A DNA stretch of 64,000 nt from positions 62,001 to 126,000 of the forward strand of contig NZ_LT907980.1 of assembly GCF_900215155.1 (NCBI RefSeq), written 5' to 3'. The notes under the pieces are model-generated. The model was given only the letters and a program-made list of their open reading frames with translations, made no database searches and had not been told where the DNA came from. Each line of letters starts with the position of its first letter. The first letter of the stretch is position 1. Origin of the DNA: Marinobacter sp. LV10R510-11A (lineage in GTDB: Bacteria > Pseudomonadota > Gammaproteobacteria > Pseudomonadales > Oleiphilaceae). Both the position numbers and the translations under genes were made by a program. Below, in pieces: positions 31,856-40,074 of this stretch.

Positions 31856-33076
31856 ATGAAACTCAAATACTTCACCCTCGAAAATTTCCGCGCCTGCGAA
31901 CGACTGGACGTTCAGTTTGGCAGCCGCCTCACAGTTCTTCTGGGCAACAACGGAAGCGGTAAAACCTCTGTGCTGGATGGTATTGCTATTGGTTTGGGGG
32001 CGGCACTCACCCACTTGCCTGCGGTGGCGGGGATAACGTTCAAAGAAAATGGCGATATTCGTCAAGTCGATAATGTTGCAGCGCCTTATGCTCGGATAGC
32101 GCTCACAACGGAAGATGGCCTGAAATGGGACAGAATAAAGCGTCGAGACAGGAGCAAAGCCACAGCGAAAGCCACATCAGCATCGATTGGTTTAAAGGCC
32201 TTGGAAGCCTATCTGGACCATAACGTTATAGATAGACTCAATGCGGGCGAAGAATACGAGTTGCCTATGATGGCTTATTACGGTGTTAGCCGGGCGGTAT
32301 TGCAGGTACCGCTGCGCCGCAAAGGCTTTCCGAAATCCCATACGCGAATGGAAGCTCTAAAGCAGGCACTTGAGGCGCAAAGCAGCTTCAAATCTGCCTT
32401 CATTTGGTTTTATAACAAGGAAAACGAAGAACACCGCCTACAAAAAGAAAAGCGTAGCTTTGATGTCACGCTGAAAGAGCTGGATGCCGTTCGTACCGCA
32501 ATCCATTCGATATTTCCGGACATTAGCAATCCCCATATCGAAGTGAACCCGTTACGGTTTGCGGTAACCATTAGCGGCGAAACGCTGGACCTAATGCAGT
32601 TGAGTGACGGCTACAAAACTTTGCTGGGCCTGGTGATTGATCTAAGCATAAGAATGGGCCTGGCCAACCCGCACCTGGATGACCCCCTTACGGCGGAAGC
32701 GATAGTGATGATTGATGAGGTGGACCTGCACCTTCACCCATCCTGGCAGCGGCGAGTGTTGGGAGATTTATTGCGCACATTCTCTAACACGCAGTTTATA
32801 TTGACGACCCACAGTCCTTTTGTTGTTGAAACGCTGAATAACCACTTGAAACGCCAACAGCTTGGCCTTGCTTTAACCGGTGACGATGAGATAGACCGCG
32901 TACTTCCTCTGGCAGCGAGCGATGTGCGGGCATACCGGATGCAAAGCAGTAACAGCCAATCACTTATTGATGCGGAGACTGGTTTAATAGATAACACGCT
33001 GCTGCAGTACTTTAACGAAATTAATATGCTTTACGACAAAATGCGTGATATTGAGTGGGATCAAAAGGATGATTGA
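31856..33076 (+). CDS. RecF/OLD-like AAA ATPase of a two-gene defence candidate
   Basis: A 406-aa ABC-type ATPase. Walker A is LLGNNGSGKTS at residues 29-38; the signature-like LMQLSDGYKTLLG and Walker B AIVMIDEVDLHLHPSWQ follow, then the His switch ILTTHSPFVVETL. The coiled-coil insertion is short, as in the ATPases of Septu-, PARIS- and Gabija-like systems rather than true SMC proteins. No TOPRIM domain was seen. It overlaps by 8 nt a small PD-(D/E)XK-like gene, so nuclease activity may be supplied in trans. Confidence 0.75.
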   Translation: MKLKYFTLENFRACERLDVQFGSRLTVLLGNNGSGKTSVLDGIAIGLGAALTHLPAVAGITFKENGDIRQVDNVAAPYARIALTTEDGLKWDRIKRRDRSKATAKATSASIGLKALEAYLDHNVIDRLNAGEEYELPMMAYYGVSRAVLQVPLRRKGFPKSHTRMEALKQALEAQSSFKSAFIWFYNKENEEHRLQKEKRSFDVTLKELDAVRTAIHSIFPDISNPHIEVNPLRFAVTISGETLDLMQLSDGYKTLLGLVIDLSIRMGLANPHLDDPLTAEAIVMIDEVDLHLHPSWQRRVLGDLLRTFSNTQFILTTHSPFVVETLNNHLKRQQLGLALTGDDEIDRVLPLAASDVRAYRMQSSNSQSLIDAETGLIDNTLLQYFNEINMLYDKMRDIEWDQKDD

Positions 33077-33569
33077 TGTTAGTCCGTACCAGCGCTGCGA
33101 ATGCTTGCGTATGGATAACCACTACCCAGTTTGCCAGTCGGAACTTAGCCTTGAAGAGAAAGGCAAGAAAGTGACGCTGAGCCTCAGGCGCGGCGAGGAA
33201 GCCAAGGCGATGGTAATGGATGGCTGTGTATTGACGGACAATCATACGAAGTGCGACGCACTGTATCTGTTCAAAGGTCACGGTAAGAAAGTAGCGGCGT
33301 TGGTAGAACTCAAGGGCGCCGGCGACATCGTTCATGCCTTTGAACAATTGGCCTACACAAGAAAGAATCGGGTGGAATACCAGCATTTTAAGCAGAACCT
33401 GGAGCAGTCTGGCCCAGGGCAGCTGAAAGAAATGGCGTTTATTGTAACCAATGGAATGTTGTCAAAACCCGCGAGAGAAAAGCTGGAAAACCAGCATGGT
33501 ATTCGTGTGAATGAAGTATTAGAGTCTGAAGCTACCCGCAAGGTTCCGGATTTGCGGGAGTATTTCTGA
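33069..33569 (+). CDS. Small PD-(D/E)XK-like partner of the AAA ATPase
   Basis: A 166-aa protein. TKCDALYLFKGHGKKVAALV, then ELKGAGDIVHAFEQLAYT, gives a D...(E)LKG arrangement with a following helix, the hallmark of PD-(D/E)XK nucleases (Asp, then Glu-x-Lys). The N-terminal region contains C-x-C...C residues (RCECLRMDNHYPVCQSEL), a possible metal site. The start ATG 33069 overlaps the ATPase stop (ATGATTGA). The two genes probably form one defence module: ATPase senses, nuclease cuts. I do not recognise this exact pair as a named system. Confidence 0.65.
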   Translation: MIDVSPYQRCECLRMDNHYPVCQSELSLEEKGKKVTLSLRRGEEAKAMVMDGCVLTDNHTKCDALYLFKGHGKKVAALVELKGAGDIVHAFEQLAYTRKNRVEYQHFKQNLEQSGPGQLKEMAFIVTNGMLSKPAREKLENQHGIRVNEVLESEATRKVPDLREYF

Positions 33570-33627
33570 ACTTTCTTCTAGGCTGACCTCCAGTCTCGGA
33601 TACGTCGTTGCACTTGAACCATCATCA

Positions 33628-33690
33628 GTGCCAACCAAAGCATGAACCAACTGATTTTGAGTTAACACAGAAGTCAGGATGCTTTAGAAG
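33628..33690. repeat. 63-bp dispersed repeat, copy 1
   Basis: The segment starting GTGCCAACCAAAGCATGAAC is about 85% identical to 52356-52419. Both copies are non-coding as far as I can see; the second lies beside a truncated palindrome. Function unknown. Confidence 0.75.
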
Positions 33691-33774
33691 ACCACTACAG
33701 ATGTGGAACTTCGTGGGCATCGGAAATCTTTGCCCAGTGGGTGATTCTTCGTTTGTTCCCATCCCAAAAGTATC

Positions 33775-34250
33775 TCAGGTTCTCGCTTTGCACGGGAGCA
33801 CATAGAGCAATAGGCCTGAATGCGGCAAGGCACTCGTAACCCGGGCGGCGAAATGAGTTGTAGAGTAGTCCGTCAGATTCGTTAGCACGACACGAAGCGG
33901 CAAAAGCTTGGCCGGCGGAGTAGTCATCACCGGGCTTGAGCCCGGACCCACTAAACGGTCTTCCGGGGCGACAAACTGCAAATCCCCAGCTTCATCGAGC
34001 AGGTGGTCATTGGTCATGGCCTTGATCTCAAAAGCGATGGCCAGCTCTTCGGGGGTATCGTAGACACGTTCGAAGAGGTCGATCGGAGGGTAGTGGCTGG
34101 GAATGATGCGCTCCAGCGTGTCACGAGAGAGCTTGGTGTAGGGCAGCTTTTGATACTTGGCAAGGGTGCTTCTGGAGATGCCGCCAAGAATCTCGTTAGC
34201 ATAAAAACACAAATCGAGTATGGCTATATGCCCATACTATCGTTATAATT
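33775..34250 (-). pseudogene. RES-domain toxin relic (internal deletion)
   Basis: Reading the minus strand: SRDTLERIIPSHYPPIDLFE, RVYDTPEELAIAFEIKAM, DRLVGPGSSPVMT. These match the RES-type NAD+ phosphorylase toxin relic at 59600-60045, but ~140 bp that would encode the central RES motif (NGDFGVYYAADSLETAIAET in the other copy) are missing and the frame is lost. The 3' portion again aligns with the other relic (AATAGGCCTGAAYGCGGCAA). No antitoxin lies next to it. Confidence 0.7.
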
Positions 34251-34255
34251 TCCTT

Positions 34256-34541
34256 ATGGCCAAATCAAACTTTGAGTGGGAAGAACCTCGAAAATCAAGA
34301 AAAGCACGGCGTATCGTTTTACGATGCTCAGCATGCATTCAAGGATGAGCGACGTGTTATCGCCGAAGATGCTGTGCATAGCCAAGATGAAAAACGTTAT
34401 TTTTGTTTTGGTTTAAATCAAGAAAATTCAGGTATTTTAACTGTTCGTTTTACTTATTGAAATAAGCAGATCAGAATTATTGGTGCTGGTTACTGGAGAA
34501 AAGGGAGAAAATTATATGAACAAGCAAATTCAATACACTGA
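34256..34541 (+). pseudogene. brnT: brnT toxin pseudogene (frameshift and nonsense codon)
   Basis: The BrnT fold is readable in pieces: FEWEE at the start, a frameshift, then HGVSFYDAQHAFKDERRVIA, EDAVHSQDEKRYFCFGL, ILTVRFTY, an in-frame TGA where family members have Arg, and then the rest of the protein (IRIIGAGYWRKGRKLYEQ). Two independent lesions make it inactive. The brnA antitoxin overlapping its 3' end is intact. Confidence 0.75.
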
Positions 34542-34758
34542 TGAGCCAATTGGTGAATTAAGACTTGTTGCTGACTTCTTGTCTTCACCTGAAGAGCTGA
34601 AATTAAAAAGTGAAAATACTAAAGTAACTATTTCATTAAGTTCCGAGAGTGTTGCATATTTTAAGCATGCCGCCAAAACTAATCACATGCAGTATCAAAA
34701 AATGATTCGTGAGTTACTGGATGAGTATGTAGCACATCAAAAAAATGCTAACAAGTAA
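34516..34758 (+). CDS. brnA: BrnA-type antitoxin
   Basis: An 80-aa antitoxin: MNKQIQYTDEPIGELRLVAD, then ISLSSESVAYFKHAAKTNHM, then IRELLDEYVAHQ. The C-terminal half is the ribbon-helix-helix DNA-binding domain usual for BrnA. ATG 34516 has AAGGGAGA upstream. Intact, although its toxin gene is broken, so it may persist as a regulator or as an anti-addiction factor against incoming BrnT systems. Confidence 0.8.
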   Translation: MNKQIQYTDEPIGELRLVADFLSSPEELKLKSENTKVTISLSSESVAYFKHAAKTNHMQYQKMIRELLDEYVAHQKNANK

Positions 34759-34766
34759 CACCAACG

Positions 34767-34812
34767 GACTCCTTGACATCCTCACCGTCCCTTCAGGGCG
34801 GTGAGGATAGAA
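34767..34812. mobile_element. Relic of an IS200/IS605-type right end
   Basis: TTGACATCCTCACCGTCCCT followed by TCAGGGCGGTGAGGAT forms the subterminal hairpin typical of the right end of TnpB-carrying elements. No transposon gene is attached. The end sits between brnA and a 5'-truncated higB relic, so a lost IS probably destroyed that toxin. Confidence 0.65.
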
Positions 34813-34829
34813 GAAGCGCTTTATCATAA

Positions 34830-34974
34830 CTGAATGAGAGGCCCGGGCGGTGTTCAACGTTGCAGGCAACAAGTACCGCGTCGTGGCGGCCATTGATTAT
34901 GAGAAACAGATAGCCTGAATAAGGTTCGTCGGTACGCACCCCCAGTACGATCAAATAGATGCGGAGACCGTGTG
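34830..34974 (+). pseudogene. C-terminal relic of a HigB-type toxin
   Basis: The reading AVFNVAGNKYRVVAAIDYEK, then a stop, then RFVGTHPQYDQIDAETV matches the C-terminal half of HigB mRNA interferases of the COG4680 type. The 5' half is missing at the IS end and there is an in-frame TGA. The cognate higA follows directly. Confidence 0.75.
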
Positions 34975-35328
34975 ATGGATATTAAACTTATTCGTGACGA
35001 AGACGGCCTTCAAAGGGCTTTTGCGCGGATGGAAGAGCTGTGGGGAGCCAGGACAGAAACGGATGCAGGCGATGAGCTGGAACTTTTAAGTATGGTGATA
35101 GAGAAGTACGAAGATCAGCATTATGAGATGCCGGCGTCAGATCCGATCGAGGCTATCCGCTTCCGCATGGACCAGGACGGCCTCACCCAGCGTGATCTGG
35201 AGGTTTATATTGGCCCTAGCGGCCGTGTTTCAGAGGTTCTGAACAAGAAGCGCCCCCTTACCATGGGCATGGTCAAGCGCCTCCACAATGGCTTGAATAT
35301 TCCTTATGAGAGCCTTTTGGCTGACTGA
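34975..35328 (+). CDS. higA: HigA-type antitoxin (toxin lost)
   Basis: A 117-aa HigA antitoxin of the COG5499 type. The N-terminal half (DGLQRAFARMEELWGARTET, LLSMVIEKYEDQHYEMPASD) is the toxin-binding part. The C-terminal XRE domain reads IRFRMDQDGLTQRDLEVYIG, then SGRVSEVLNKKRPLTMGMVK. ATG 34975 overlaps the end of the higB relic. Intact orphan. Confidence 0.8.
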   Translation: MDIKLIRDEDGLQRAFARMEELWGARTETDAGDELELLSMVIEKYEDQHYEMPASDPIEAIRFRMDQDGLTQRDLEVYIGPSGRVSEVLNKKRPLTMGMVKRLHNGLNIPYESLLAD

Positions 35329-35344
35329 CGGCTCACCAGTAACC

Positions 35345-35470
35345 AAAGGGGCCTGGCCTTCAAAGAAAACTGCCCAGACCTGCGCAACACCAAAGTAGTG
35401 GGCTTGATCAAAGAGCTGGGTGAATTCGGCTGCTAGGTAGACGCCACCGACAGCTGGGCCAACAACGAGG
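35345..35470 (+). pseudogene. UDP-sugar dehydrogenase fragment 1 (C-terminal piece)
   Basis: Encodes [20 protein letters not shown] and ELGEFGC, a stop, then [12 protein letters not shown]: the UDP-binding C-terminal domain of a TviB/WbpO-type UDP-N-acetylhexosamine 6-dehydrogenase. It diverges from the other copies (VVGLIKELGEFGC against [13 protein letters not shown]) and ends at palindrome P10. Confidence 0.8.
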
Positions 35471-35473
35471 ATA

Positions 35474-35498
35474 GGGGACAGATTTCAAATCTGTCTCT
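35474..35498. repeat. 25-bp palindrome (P10)
   Basis: GGGGACAGATTT, central C, AAATCTGTCTCT: near-perfect. It joins two different fragments of the dehydrogenase gene; the flank GGTTTGCCAGCTCC follows as at 38120-38160. Confidence 0.9.
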
Positions 35499-35504
35499 GG
35501 TTTG

Positions 35505-36184
35505 CCAGCTCCATTCGCGTGGCCGAAGCGGCCAAGGTGATTGAAAACACCCAGCGGGATTTGAACATTGCGCTGATGAACGAGCTGTCGATGATTTTTG
35601 GACGGCTGGGTATCGACACCCACGAAGTGCTGGCCGCAGCCGGCACCAAGTGGAACTTTATGCCGTTTAAGCCGGGCCTGGTGGGCGGGCATTGCATTGG
35701 GGTAGACCCGTACTATTTGACGCACAAGGCGCAAGCCATTGGCTACCACCCGAAAATCATCCTGGCCGGTCGCCGGGTGAACGATGGCATGGGGCCGCAC
35801 GTTGCCGCCGAGCTGGTTAAAAAGATGATCAAAGCGGGCCACACCGTCGCCCACGCCCGGGTGTTGGGTTTCACCTTCAAGGAGAACTGCCCGGATTTGC
35901 GCAATACTCGGGTGATTGACGTGGTGCGGGAGCTGAAAGAGTTTGGCTGCTCGGTGGATGTGTCAGACCCTTGGGTAAACAGTGAAGAAACCGAGCGCGA
36001 GTACGGTATTTCGCTGACCGAGGCTGCGAGCAATGGGGACTACGATGCGCTGATACTGGCGGTGCCCCACAACGAGTATTTGGGTATGACGGCCGGCGAT
36101 TTCCGCGCTTACCTCAAAGATGAAGGCGTTCTGTTTGACCTTAAGGGAGTCTTGCCATTGGGTGCGGCGGATTTGAGGTTGTAG
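35505..36184 (+). pseudogene. UDP-sugar dehydrogenase fragment 2 (central and C-terminal half)
   Basis: Open from [20 protein letters not shown] to the natural end [12 protein letters not shown]. It retains the catalytic-Cys motif [20 protein letters not shown] and the C-terminal UDP-binding domain but lacks the NAD-binding N-terminus, whose junction is palindrome P10. An internal ATG (35519) could start a truncated protein, but without the Rossmann domain it cannot be a dehydrogenase. Two codons are missing relative to the copies at 38.2 and 54.0 kb ([11 protein letters not shown] against [13 protein letters not shown]). Confidence 0.85.
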
Positions 36185-36197
36185 GGAGTGCTAGACC

Positions 36198-36261
36198 GGG
36201 GACAGATTTGAAATCTGTCCCCAATGCTGGGATGAAGGGGACGGATTTCAAATCCGTCCCC
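36198..36261. repeat. Two 25-bp palindromes (P11, P12)
   Basis: P11 at 36198-36222 (GGGGACAGATTT type) and P12 at 36237-36261 (GGGGACGGATTT type), both perfect, 14 bp apart, just after the dehydrogenase relic. Confidence 0.95.
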
Positions 36262-36506
36262 TTTCCCATCCATTTCCCGCATTCGCCCTACGCCTTGGTC
36301 GGTGTGGGTACCCTGCGAGAAAAGGGTGAAGTTTTGGGATTGGCAAGCCCATATTTGCGGCGCTTTTTTCTTCAATAATGGTCTATTTAGTGTTTTTAAA
36401 CATATACTTACGAAAAAATATATATTTATTAGTGTCGTATTCTTTTGACAGCCTCACTATTATTGATTATAAATAAGTAAAGTCATGAACCGCTTGGGGC
36501 GTCACG
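36262..36506. other. AT-rich stretch upstream of the AbiE-type operon
   Basis: No gene. The 3' half (36390-36490) is AT-rich, with several A/T runs and TATATATTTATTAG-like sequence that could hold the promoter of the following operon. Confidence 0.5.
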
Positions 36507-36926
36507 ATGATACGTACACCTACTCTTGAATTCAGAATTCGCGAGAAAATTCGGAAAAGTCGGCGAATCGTGTTCCTAAGGTCCGATTTTAAAGCTTTAG
36601 GCGACTACGATCAGATTGGCCGCGCTTTGAGGGGGCTCGAAGCACGAGGGCGACTCGCTCGAATTGGCCAGGGTCTCTACGCAAAGGCGCGCCCTAACCG
36701 GATTACGGGCAAAACAATGCTGGCGGCTCCCGGCGGATTCGATCAGGTTTCTAAAGAGGCTTTAAGCCGTTTGGGCGTTCGCTGGGAGCCGACCGGGGCC
36801 GAGCGGGACTACCAATCTGGGTCTACCCAGATTCCGGCGCGGGTAACTGTTCGCGTTTACGGCGACTTCAGTCGCAGCATTTTTTACGGAAATTACCGCC
36901 TAATGGTTGAGGCGGTCGCTGCATGA
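36507..36926 (+). CDS. AbiEi-like antitoxin (DUF6088 type)
   Basis: A 139-aa protein. The N-terminal winged-helix part (FLRSDFKALGDYDQIGRALR, GLEARGRLARIGQGLYAKA) has the reading pattern of AbiEi-type antitoxins and the C-terminal half (TVRVYGDFSRSIFYGNYRLM) is beta-rich. It overlaps the nucleotidyltransferase toxin by 4 nt (ATGA). Type IV-like TA: the antitoxin represses the operon and counters the toxin without strong binding. The GCGTCACG upstream of ATG 36507 gives only a weak ribosome site. Confidence 0.75.
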   Translation: MIRTPTLEFRIREKIRKSRRIVFLRSDFKALGDYDQIGRALRGLEARGRLARIGQGLYAKARPNRITGKTMLAAPGGFDQVSKEALSRLGVRWEPTGAERDYQSGSTQIPARVTVRVYGDFSRSIFYGNYRLMVEAVAA

Positions 36927-37873
36927 GTTTAGATACCTCGCTGTTGGCGGATGTTGCAGACGCGCTTGGTATTGAGCGGCCTGCAATTGTTGAGAAAGAC
37001 TATTACGCGGTTCAATTGCTGAAGCTCTTGGCAACGATAAAACCGATAGAGTTTGACCTAGTCTTCGCTGGCGGAACCAGTTTGGCAAAAGCCCACCAGA
37101 ACACTTATCGGATGTCGGAAGATATCGACATTAAGTTGGTGCCGAAGGCATCGGAAACAGGCGGGATGTCTCGTGGCGCGCTGAGGGTCGCTAGTAAAGC
37201 GACTCTTAAAATGATTGAGGAAAAGCTCGAAGCATCGGAACAATTTGTCATCGAATCTGGAGGTATCAAGAAGCGGAATGAATATCGGTATGCAGAGTTC
37301 CTGATTGCCTACCCCCAGACACAGGTTACGATTCCTGCCCTGAGGCCGCACCTTAAACTCGATGTGACTCAGTCATCTTTGATGCAACCTCCGATAAACA
37401 CTGCGCTCCGGTCTCTGTACGCTGAAGCGTTGAATCAATCCGCAGAAGTATCTGATTTTCCATCGGTTGATATCCAGTCTACCGCCAGTGAAAAACTCGT
37501 CGCTTTGCTCCGTCGAACGGCTTATGCGGATCGCGACTCATCCCGTAAAGATGACAAAACGCTGATTCGGCATGTCTACGACCTTCACTTAATCTTTAAG
37601 TCTGGCTGTGACCTGAAACCCATTGAGTCGTTGATTCAAATAGTGATGAAAACAGACGCTGAGCATTTCGGGCGTCAGCATGTGGAATTTCTGACTGACC
37701 CTAGGGCTGAGATGCTGCATGGGCTGGCGTGCTTACAGAGAGAGCCCATCCACAAAGAACGATACGAAGCGTTCATTGGGCCTCTGGTTTATCACGAGTC
37801 GCCCGTGCAGTGGGACGAAGCGTTGCAGACGTTGACGGACCTGACCCATCAAGTGTTGTGGGTAGAAGCCTAA
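36923..37873 (+). CDS. AbiEii/AbiGii-type nucleotidyltransferase toxin
   Basis: A 316-aa protein of the DNA polymerase beta-like nucleotidyltransferase family. The active-site signature is FDLVFAGGTSLAKAHQNTYR, then MSEDIDIKLVP (GGT...SED-D-D). The C-terminal helical part contains VDIQSTASEKLVALLRRTAY, typical of AbiEii. These enzymes add nucleotides to tRNA or other RNA and arrest growth, giving abortive phage resistance. Intact and coupled to its antitoxin. Only palindrome P13 (4 bp away) separates it from the next dehydrogenase relic. Confidence 0.85.
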   Translation: MSLDTSLLADVADALGIERPAIVEKDYYAVQLLKLLATIKPIEFDLVFAGGTSLAKAHQNTYRMSEDIDIKLVPKASETGGMSRGALRVASKATLKMIEEKLEASEQFVIESGGIKKRNEYRYAEFLIAYPQTQVTIPALRPHLKLDVTQSSLMQPPINTALRSLYAEALNQSAEVSDFPSVDIQSTASEKLVALLRRTAYADRDSSRKDDKTLIRHVYDLHLIFKSGCDLKPIESLIQIVMKTDAEHFGRQHVEFLTDPRAEMLHGLACLQREPIHKERYEAFIGPLVYHESPVQWDEALQTLTDLTHQVLWVEA

Positions 37874-37876
37874 ACC

Positions 37877-37901
37877 GGGGACGGATTTCAAATCCGTCCC
37901 C
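37877..37901. repeat. 25-bp palindrome (P13)
   Basis: Perfect dyad, half-site GGGGACGGATTT with a central C. Directly after it the dehydrogenase coding sequence resumes in mid-gene (GTTACCCCGGTGCC). Confidence 0.95.
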
Positions 37902-37902
37902 A

Positions 37903-38836
37903 AGTTACCCCGGTGCCACCGAAGAGGTGTGTGTGCCTGTGCTGGAGCGGGTGTCTGGCCTGCGCTTTAACCAGGACTTTTATGCGGGCTACAGCCCGGA
38001 GCGGATTAATCCGGGTGATAAGGAGCACCGGATAACCACCATTATGAAGGTAACCTCCGGCTCTACTCCGGCGGTGGCCGATGAGGTGGACGCCCTGTAC
38101 GCCGACGTGATCCAAGTTAGGGGAAGGATTTGAAATCCGTCCCCGGTTTGCCAGCTCCGTTTGCGTGGCCGAAGCGGCCAAGGTGACTGAAAACACCCAG
38201 CGAGATTTGAACATTGCGCTAATGAACGAGCTGTCGATGATTTTTGGCCGATTGGGCATCGACACCCACGAAGTACTGGCCGCAGCCGGCACCAAGTGGA
38301 ACTTTATGCCGTTCAAACCTGGCCTGGTGGGCGGGCATTGCATTGGGGTAGACCCGTACTATTTGACGCACAAGGCGCAAGCCATTGGCTACCACCCGGA
38401 AATCATCCTGGCCGGTCGCCGGGTGAACGATGGCATGGGGCAGCACGTCGCCGCCGAGCTGGTTAAAAAGATGATCAAAGCGGGCCACACCGTCGCCCAC
38501 GCCCGGGTGTTGGTGTTGGGTTTCACCTTCAAGGAGAACTGCCCGGATTTACGCAACACCCGGGTGATTGACGTGGTGCGGGAGCTGAAAGAGTTTGGCT
38601 GTTCGGTGGATGTGTCAGACCCTTGGGTAAGCAGTGAAGACGCCGAGCGCGAGTACGGTATTTCGCTGACCGAGGCTGCGAGCAATAAGGACTACGATGC
38701 GCTGATACTGGCGGTGCCTCACAATGAGTACTTGGGTATGACGGCAGGCGATTTCCGCGCTTACCTCAAAGATGAAGGCGTTCTGTTTGACCTTAAGGGC
38801 GTGTTGCCATTGGGCGCGGCTGATTTGAGGTTGTAA
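37903..38836 (+). pseudogene. UDP-sugar dehydrogenase fragment 3, split by a palindrome
   Basis: The first part (37903-38115) encodes [20 protein letters not shown], then [20 protein letters not shown] and [10 protein letters not shown]. Palindrome P14 (38120-38144) then replaces ~25 bp, and the reading resumes with [20 protein letters not shown] through [12 protein letters not shown] to the natural end. Fragments 3 and 4 together cover most of the gene, but the 5' end is cut at P13 and the middle is broken at P14, so it is inactive. The part from 38165 on is nearly identical to 54012-54683, and the duplication continues past the stop. Confidence 0.85.
38120..38144. repeat. 25-bp palindrome (P14) inside dehydrogenase relic
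   Basis: GGGGAAGGATTT, central G, AAATCCGTCCCC: one arm mismatch. It sits exactly between codons corresponding to YADVI and SSIRVAEA of the intact family sequence. Confidence 0.9.
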
Positions 38837-38852
38837 GGGGAGTAGTGGGGAA

Positions 38853-38921
38853 GGGGACGGATTTCAAATCCGTCCCCGGTTTAGCCATGATGAACAGGGA
38901 CAGATTTGAAATCTGTCCCTG
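38853..38921. repeat. Palindrome pair (P15, P16)
   Basis: P15 at 38853-38877 and P16 at 38895-38921, both perfect. The whole segment 38836-38975, including the spacer and the downstream flank TTTGCCCCACAACACCCAAG, recurs at 54683-54822. Confidence 0.95.
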
Positions 38922-39028
38922 TTCTAGCCATCCCTGGTTTGCCCCACAACACCCAAGCCATCGCCCTTTCCTATGCATGATTTGTACGTAGTACAGTAAA
39001 TTCTTGCTTGATAGGGAGATCACAGTGC

Positions 39029-39541
39029 ATGGCCATGAATCATCACGACACCGGTTACAAAGAACTGTTCAGCTATCCGGAATTCGTCCAGCAGCTGGTT
39101 GAAGGCTTTGCGCCGACTGAGATTGCGCAGCTGATGGACTTTAGTACGCTCAAGAACCGCGTATTCGGTGTTGAAAACGCCGGCCACAGCTGGGAAGCCC
39201 TGCAGCAGGCGGTGGATCGGGTTGTTAAGATTATTGAAGCCGACCCGAACAAAGAGCGGGTGGATAAAATCATCACCCGCTGGATCAAGCGCCATTTGAG
39301 CCGTTTGGGCGCAGAAGTAGGGTTAGAGCGGCTGAACAGTCTGGTGGAGGACAGAGATATGTTGGCAGAGAACTTGGAAAATCTGGTTAAGAAAGAGCGA
39401 TTAGAGGGCGCTAAAGCAGCCCAACAGGAAGTAGCTCGTAACTTGATTGCACGAACAGAAATGAATGACCAAATGATCGCAGAGGTTGCCGGTCTTGAGG
39501 TGGCTGAAGTGAGCGATATGCGCTCGCAAGTTAAGCACTGA
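39029..39541 (+). CDS. Internally deleted Rpn-type protein
   Basis: A 170-aa in-frame miniature of the Rpn family. The N-terminal ~40 residues (HHDTGYKELFSYPEFVQQLV, EGFAPTEIAQLMDFSTLKN) are fused directly to the C-terminal body (VFGVENAGHSWEALQQAVD onward), so ~150 residues including the PD-(D/E)XK catalytic core are missing. The frame is kept and the gene has GGGAG upstream and a terminator downstream, so it may be expressed as a nuclease-dead fragment. Start ATG 39029; 39035 is possible. Confidence 0.75.
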   Translation: MAMNHHDTGYKELFSYPEFVQQLVEGFAPTEIAQLMDFSTLKNRVFGVENAGHSWEALQQAVDRVVKIIEADPNKERVDKIITRWIKRHLSRLGAEVGLERLNSLVEDRDMLAENLENLVKKERLEGAKAAQQEVARNLIARTEMNDQMIAEVAGLEVAEVSDMRSQVKH

Positions 39542-39567
39542 TTCAGGGTGATGGATCGCTAGATACG

Positions 39568-39594
39568 AAAAAGGCAGCCTGCGGGCTGCCTTTT
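39568..39594 (+). terminator. Rho-independent-type terminator after rpn
   Basis: AAAAAGGCAGCC, CTGC-type loop region, GGGCTGCCTTTT: stem of 9-10 bp ending in a T-run. The same terminator follows the rpn relic at 58908-58934. Confidence 0.85.
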
Positions 39595-39625
39595 GTGTCT
39601 TGACGCGGAGGTAGACGCTTAAACC

Positions 39626-39650
39626 GGGGACGGATTTGAAATCTTTCCCC
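39626..39650. repeat. 25-bp palindrome (P17)
   Basis: GGGGACGGATTT, central G, AAATCTTTCCCC: two arm mismatches. No further copy until 47530. Confidence 0.9.
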
Positions 39651-39735
39651 AGACTGGGACTGAGGGGACTAAAATCCATTGCGCACATCCGTGCCTTGGT
39701 GCTGACGCGTGATTTGTGCTGTTACTGACCAGGTT

Positions 39736-39766
39736 TTGGCTACCACTGTATCTTTTATGTTATAAT
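39736..39766 (+). promoter_or_regulatory. Probable promoter of hipBA copy 1
   Basis: TTGGCT and a perfect TATAAT (39761-39766) are separated by 19 bp, 30 bp before the hipB-like start. The spacing is slightly long. Confidence 0.5.
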
Positions 39767-39795
39767 TTATTGGTTAATAGATATAGGTGTGTCCA

Positions 39796-40074
39796 ATGTT
39801 AAGCCTGTTGTCGGGAAGAGATGTCCAGGAGGCTCTGGCGGGTTACGTGCAACAGCGCCGAAAGGCGTTGAAATGGTCTCGGGCGGCGTTGGCTGAGCGC
39901 AGTACGGTGCCGGCTTCGACGATCAAGAAATTTGAAACCACCGGGCAGATTTCATTGCGCCAGTTTTTGTTGCTGTGGCAATCCGTTGATGAGCTTCAAC
40001 GGATTCAAGGTCTGACGCTTGACGCGGAACAAAAACCGGCCCCGCGGACGCTCGATGAGGTGCTCTCCCAGTGA
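39796..40074 (+). CDS. hipB: HipB-like XRE antitoxin, copy 1
   Basis: A 92-aa helix-turn-helix protein: RDVQEALAGYVQQRRKALKW, SRAALAERSTVPASTIKKFE, then TTGQISLRQFLLLWQSVDEL. ATG 39796 is preferred over the GTG at 39787. It overlaps hipA (stop TGA inside the GTG start region). It represses the operon and neutralises HipA by binding it. Confidence 0.8.
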   Translation: MLSLLSGRDVQEALAGYVQQRRKALKWSRAALAERSTVPASTIKKFETTGQISLRQFLLLWQSVDELQRIQGLTLDAEQKPAPRTLDEVLSQ

